The notes under the pieces: model-generated | Database searches by the model: none | What the model was told of the DNA's origin: nothing | The model's input: only the letters and a program-made list of their open reading frames with translations | Program-made: the position numbers and the translations under genes | Assembly (NCBI GenBank): GCA_043801935.1 | Contig: JAZDLO010000155.1 | Span: 1-7,890 of the forward strand | DNA from: JAZDLO01 sp043801935 | GTDB taxonomy: Bacteria; Actinomycetota; Thermoleophilia; RBG-16-64-13 | Length of the DNA: 7,890 nucleotides | Direction: 5' to 3' | In this document: positions 5,777-7,890 of the stretch, piece after piece | Numbering within the stretch: the first letter of the stretch is position 1 | Layout of the letters: every line of letters begins with the position of its first letter

Positions 5777-7003
5777 TCAATCCTCGAGGAGCGCTATGCC
5801 GGCCCGAGTCTCCTCGACCGCCGCCTTCTTCATCCTGATGGCGTCTTTCGGGCAAAGGAAGTAGCAGACCGCGCATGAGTAGCATTCCTTAGGTTTGACC
5901 ATCACCGCCTTCTTGTCGATGATCTCGATGCACTCGCAGTGCCCCGGAGCGGCGCAGAGCCCACAGCCATTACACTTCTCCAGGTCGAATTCCGGCAACA
6001 TGGGGATGTAGTCGACCTCTTTCGGGGTGACTATGTATTTGAGCGCGATGCCCCGCATGTCGGCCAGCGTCTTGTATCCGTGCTCGTCCATGAACTTGTG
6101 CATGCCCGGCTCGATCTTGGCAAAGGCCTTGTACCCCTTGAGGTAGAGGAGCGAGCAGTACGTGAGCACGGTGGAGCCGTACATGATCATCTCCACCGAG
6201 TGGCGCCAGTTCATCAACCCGCCACCGCCGGCGATGGGCAGATCGGGGCACGTAGTGCGCATCTGGGCGACGTGCCGGTACGCGAGCGGCCGGATCCAGG
6301 GTCCGCAGAGCCCGGCATAGGACTGGTTGCCGGTGGACGGATAGAGAGGCCGCCCACCGTTGCTTATATCCAGCGGAGGAAGCGATTGCGGGCAGTTGAT
6401 GGCCGAGACCGCCGCGGCGCCGTTCTCCTGCGCCGATTTGGAGACCATCATGGTGTTGGCCTCCGGCGTCATCTTTGCCATGACCGGGATCTTCACCGCG
6501 TCCACGACCGCCTTGACTACGGCGCCGGCCAGTACGGGGTCCTTGCCGATGCTGGCTCCCAGTTCGGGTTCCTCGTCGATGCCCAGCTGTTTTGCCATCA
6601 GTCCCAGGTTGGGGCACGACATGTTCAACTCGAGCATGTCGGCACCGGCTTCCTCCAACATGCGACCGAGCTTGGCCCAGCCCTCCAGGTCCTCACCCGG
6701 GCCCATCATGTTGGCGATCACCTTGAGCTCGGTCTGCTCCTTGCACTCTTGGATCAGTTCCTGGGTCCACTCCACCCACATGCGTTCGCCCGAAGGTGAG
6801 TAGAACGCCCCCTCTTTCTCGATGATGTGATAGGGCCGCGCGTAGAGGGGCACCTTGAGGAAGGTCAGTTTCGTGCTGATCGCGGAGGCCCCGTTGTCCT
6901 CTGCGATCTTGATCTTCTCGATCTTGTTCGTCAACTCGGACGAGGCGATGACGAACGGGTTCTTGAGCTTGAGACCCGCGAAATCGACGGATAGATCGGC
7001 CAT
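5777..7003 (-). CDS. PreA/dihydropyrimidine-dehydrogenase-like FMN oxidoreductase with C-terminal [4Fe-4S] domain
   Basis: This 408-residue protein resembles the PreA subunit of bacterial dihydropyrimidine dehydrogenase, which reduces the 5,6 double bond of uracil or thymine at FMN. The dihydroorotate-dehydrogenase-like barrel covers about 1-320. It shows NPFVIASSEL (15-24), ELNMSCPN (125-132) with Cys130 at the position of the catalytic acid of this superfamily, AKMTP (176-180) with an FMN-contacting Lys, and a phosphate-binding GGGG (259-262). The ferredoxin-like tail has Cys344, Cys347, Cys350, Cys356/Cys358 and Cys374, Cys377, Cys380, Cys384-Pro, enough for two [4Fe-4S] clusters. The loop after Cys130 is longer than I recall for uracil enzymes, and several substrate contacts differ. 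No PreT-like NAD(P)H/FAD partner is in the window. The ATG at 7003 has AAGGAGA at 7010-7016. Substrate unknown; another cyclic amide or lactam is likely. Confidence 0.85.
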   Translation of the reverse strand: MADLSVDFAGLKLKNPFVIASSELTNKIEKIKIAEDNGASAISTKLTFLKVPLYARPYHIIEKEGAFYSPSGERMWVEWTQELIQECKEQTELKVIANMMGPGEDLEGWAKLGRMLEEAGADMLELNMSCPNLGLMAKQLGIDEEPELGASIGKDPVLAGAVVKAVVDAVKIPVMAKMTPEANTMMVSKSAQENGAAAVSAINCPQSLPPLDISNGGRPLYPSTGNQSYAGLCGPWIRPLAYRHVAQMRTTCPDLPIAGGGGLMNWRHSVEMIMYGSTVLTYCSLLYLKGYKAFAKIEPGMHKFMDEHGYKTLADMRGIALKYIVTPKEVDYIPMLPEFDLEKCNGCGLCAAPGHCECIEIIDKKAVMVKPKECYSCAVCYFLCPKDAIRMKKAAVEETRAGIALLED

Positions 7004-7009
7004 CAGTAC

Positions 7010-7016
7010 TCTCCTT
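7010..7016 (-). promoter_or_regulatory. Ribosome binding site of the PreA-like gene
   Basis: AAGGAGA on the minus strand, 6 nt before the ATG at 7003, lies in the 19-bp gap after the UbiD stop codon. It confirms this start and leaves no room for a separate promoter. Confidence 0.8.
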
Positions 7017-7022
7017 TATGCT

Positions 7023-7890
7023 TTATAGATCCTCGCGATACTGCTGTAGCTTCTCGCCTGTATCCAAGTACTCGCCGCGGATCGCCTTAGCGGCGTCCTG
7101 CCGCTCCTCGTCGGTCCAGTGACCCAGCTCGTAGCCGAACCACGGTTTCTTGAGGGTGAGAGCGGGCAGGCCCTCCGCCTGCCAGCGCTCGAGAGCTTCG
7201 TCCATGAACTCCTTCGCCGGCAACGAGGTGGGGGGATAGCCCCATTTCCTGGTGGCATCGATGAGCAGGGCAGAAGTCCCCACCGGCGGCGGAAAGCGCT
7301 GCTCGTCTACCGATGCCTCCGGCGGAGCCGACGACGGATCGAGAATGGACGCCTTACCCGTGGTGACCCGCGTGTGAAGATGAGGCTGCATGCGGAAGGC
7401 CATGGCCCAGTTCACCGCGTCGGCGTCGTTGGGGTCGATATCTTCGTCCACGGCTACGATCACCTTGCCGATGGTGGGGTCGAAGGCGACAGCGGCGTTC
7501 AGCGCCTGCCAGGGCTGAGCCGGGTGGGTCTTCTTGAGCTGGATCACCATGAGGCCGTAGCTGCCCGTGGCTTCATGGAGTTGTACGTCAAGGACGCCGG
7601 GGATATTGCAGTCGTGCTGCAGGAACTTGAGGTAGGCGGCATCGTAGGCCAGCTTGCGGATGAGACTGCTCTCCGAGGGCGGGAACTGGCTGAGGAAGGC
7701 TTGATACATGGGGTTCTTACGGTGGGTGATGGCGGTCACGTTGAAGACGGGATTGATCACCCGGCCACCCATATAGCCGGTGTATTCGCCGAAGGGCGCT
7801 TCCTTCTCCCGGAACGTGGTGTCGACCCATCCTTCGATCACGATCTCAGCAGTGGCGGGCACTTCCAGATCCACCGTCTCGCACTTGACC
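7023..7890 (-). CDS. UbiD-family (de)carboxylase, C-terminal part (5' end beyond window edge)
   Basis: UbiD enzymes add or remove carboxyl groups on aromatic, heteroaromatic or acrylic acids using prenylated FMN. The frame is open to the right edge: five codons before the GTG at 7874 read VKCET, running directly into VDLEVPATAEIVIEG, a conserved UbiD stretch. The GTG is therefore internal and the gene is truncated here, with 289 complete codons visible of the usual 430-500 or so. The catalytic EAPFGE motif is present (codons at 7802-7785); its two glutamates, five apart, correspond to Glu277 and Glu282 of Aspergillus niger Fdc1. VDEDIDPNDADAVNWAMAFR and LDPSSAP, both typical of the C-terminal half, follow. 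The Arg of the catalytic triad and most prFMN/metal ligands lie outside the window. The stop is TAA at 7025-7023, 19 bp before the PreA-like gene. UbiX, which makes prFMN, is not seen. Substrate and direction unknown. Confidence 0.93.
   Translation of the reverse strand, partial: VKCETVDLEVPATAEIVIEGWVDTTFREKEAPFGEYTGYMGGRVINPVFNVTAITHRKNPMYQAFLSQFPPSESSLIRKLAYDAAYLKFLQHDCNIPGVLDVQLHEATGSYGLMVIQLKKTHPAQPWQALNAAVAFDPTIGKVIVAVDEDIDPNDADAVNWAMAFRMQPHLHTRVTTGKASILDPSSAPPEASVDEQRFPPPVGTSALLIDATRKWGYPPTSLPAKEFMDEALERWQAEGLPALTLKKPWFGYELGHWTDEERQDAAKAIRGEYLDTGEKLQQYREDL

Larger units (their letters stand above)
1..7890 (-). other. Single polycistronic unit: UbiD, PreA-like, Mo hydroxylase trio, yqeC-mocA-xdhC
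   Basis: All eight genes share one strand. Three junctions overlap by 4 bp (4839/4836, 4360/4357, 588/585) and the rest are 6, 17, 19 and 47 bp. No gap can hold a convincing promoter or a GC stem with a T-run. The enzyme trio is followed directly by three dedicated cofactor-maturation genes, the usual order for molybdenum hydroxylase operons. The promoter should lie beyond 7890 and the terminator beyond base 1. Confidence 0.8.

Noticed and set aside
6530..6625. Loss of the catalytic cysteine in the PreA-like protein
   Set aside because: I first aligned the catalytic Cys to a later position where Ser151 lies, but in this superfamily it is the Cys of the N-x-S-C-P motif, present as Cys130.
5939..6799. 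Plus-strand open frame of 286 codons opposite the PreA-like gene
   Set aside because: It is antisense to conserved barrel and iron-sulfur motifs, and its composition is typical of a GC-driven shadow frame.

Overview
The window is GC-rich (roughly 60% or more by eye) and densely coding. All eight genes lie on the minus strand. Neighbours either overlap by 4 bp (ATGA or GTGA) or are separated by 6 to 47 bp, so this reads as one polycistronic unit running from right to left. The first gene is cut by the right edge and the last by the left edge. Neither a promoter nor a terminator lies inside the window. GC content, frequent GTG starts and strong Shine-Dalgarno sites fit a high-GC bacterium. The gene content (UbiD decarboxylase, iron-sulfur dihydropyrimidine-dehydrogenase-like enzyme, molybdenum hydroxylase with YqeC) suggests an anaerobe or facultative anaerobe, but the phylum cannot be named from this sequence.

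Layout in transcription order: (1) 7890-7023, C-terminal part of a UbiD-family prenylated-FMN decarboxylase. (2) 7003-5777, a PreA/dihydropyrimidine-dehydrogenase-like FMN protein with a C-terminal pair of [4Fe-4S] motifs. (3) 5729-4836, FAD subunit, (4) 4839-4357, [2Fe-2S] subunit and (5) 4360-2081, molybdopterin subunit of a three-subunit xanthine-dehydrogenase-family hydroxylase. (6) 2063-1245, YqeC, a P-loop protein associated with selenium-dependent molybdenum hydroxylases. (7) 1238-585, MocA-type molybdenum cofactor cytidylyltransferase. (8) 588 to the left edge, XdhC/CoxI-family cofactor maturation protein.

The right part is catalytic and the left part matures the cofactor. MocA would make the cytosine-dinucleotide form of the cofactor, XdhC would sulfurate, protect and insert it, and YqeC points to a selenium-modified Mo centre. 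The catalytic trio could hydroxylate a ring carbon next to a heteroatom. The PreA-like enzyme could reduce the resulting lactam-type ring, and UbiD could remove or add a ring carboxylate. Together this suggests a reductive pathway for a heteroaromatic acid or purine/pyrimidine-like compound. The substrate is inference, not something the sequence shows.

Points for a second look: the combination of UbiD, PreA-like enzyme and YqeC-linked Mo hydroxylase; a PreA-like active site with an enlarged loop and substituted substrate contacts; and the yqeC-mocA junction, where a perfect 7-bp hairpin holds the yqeC stop codon in its loop and closes on the mocA start, with both genes in one frame split by a single UGA.
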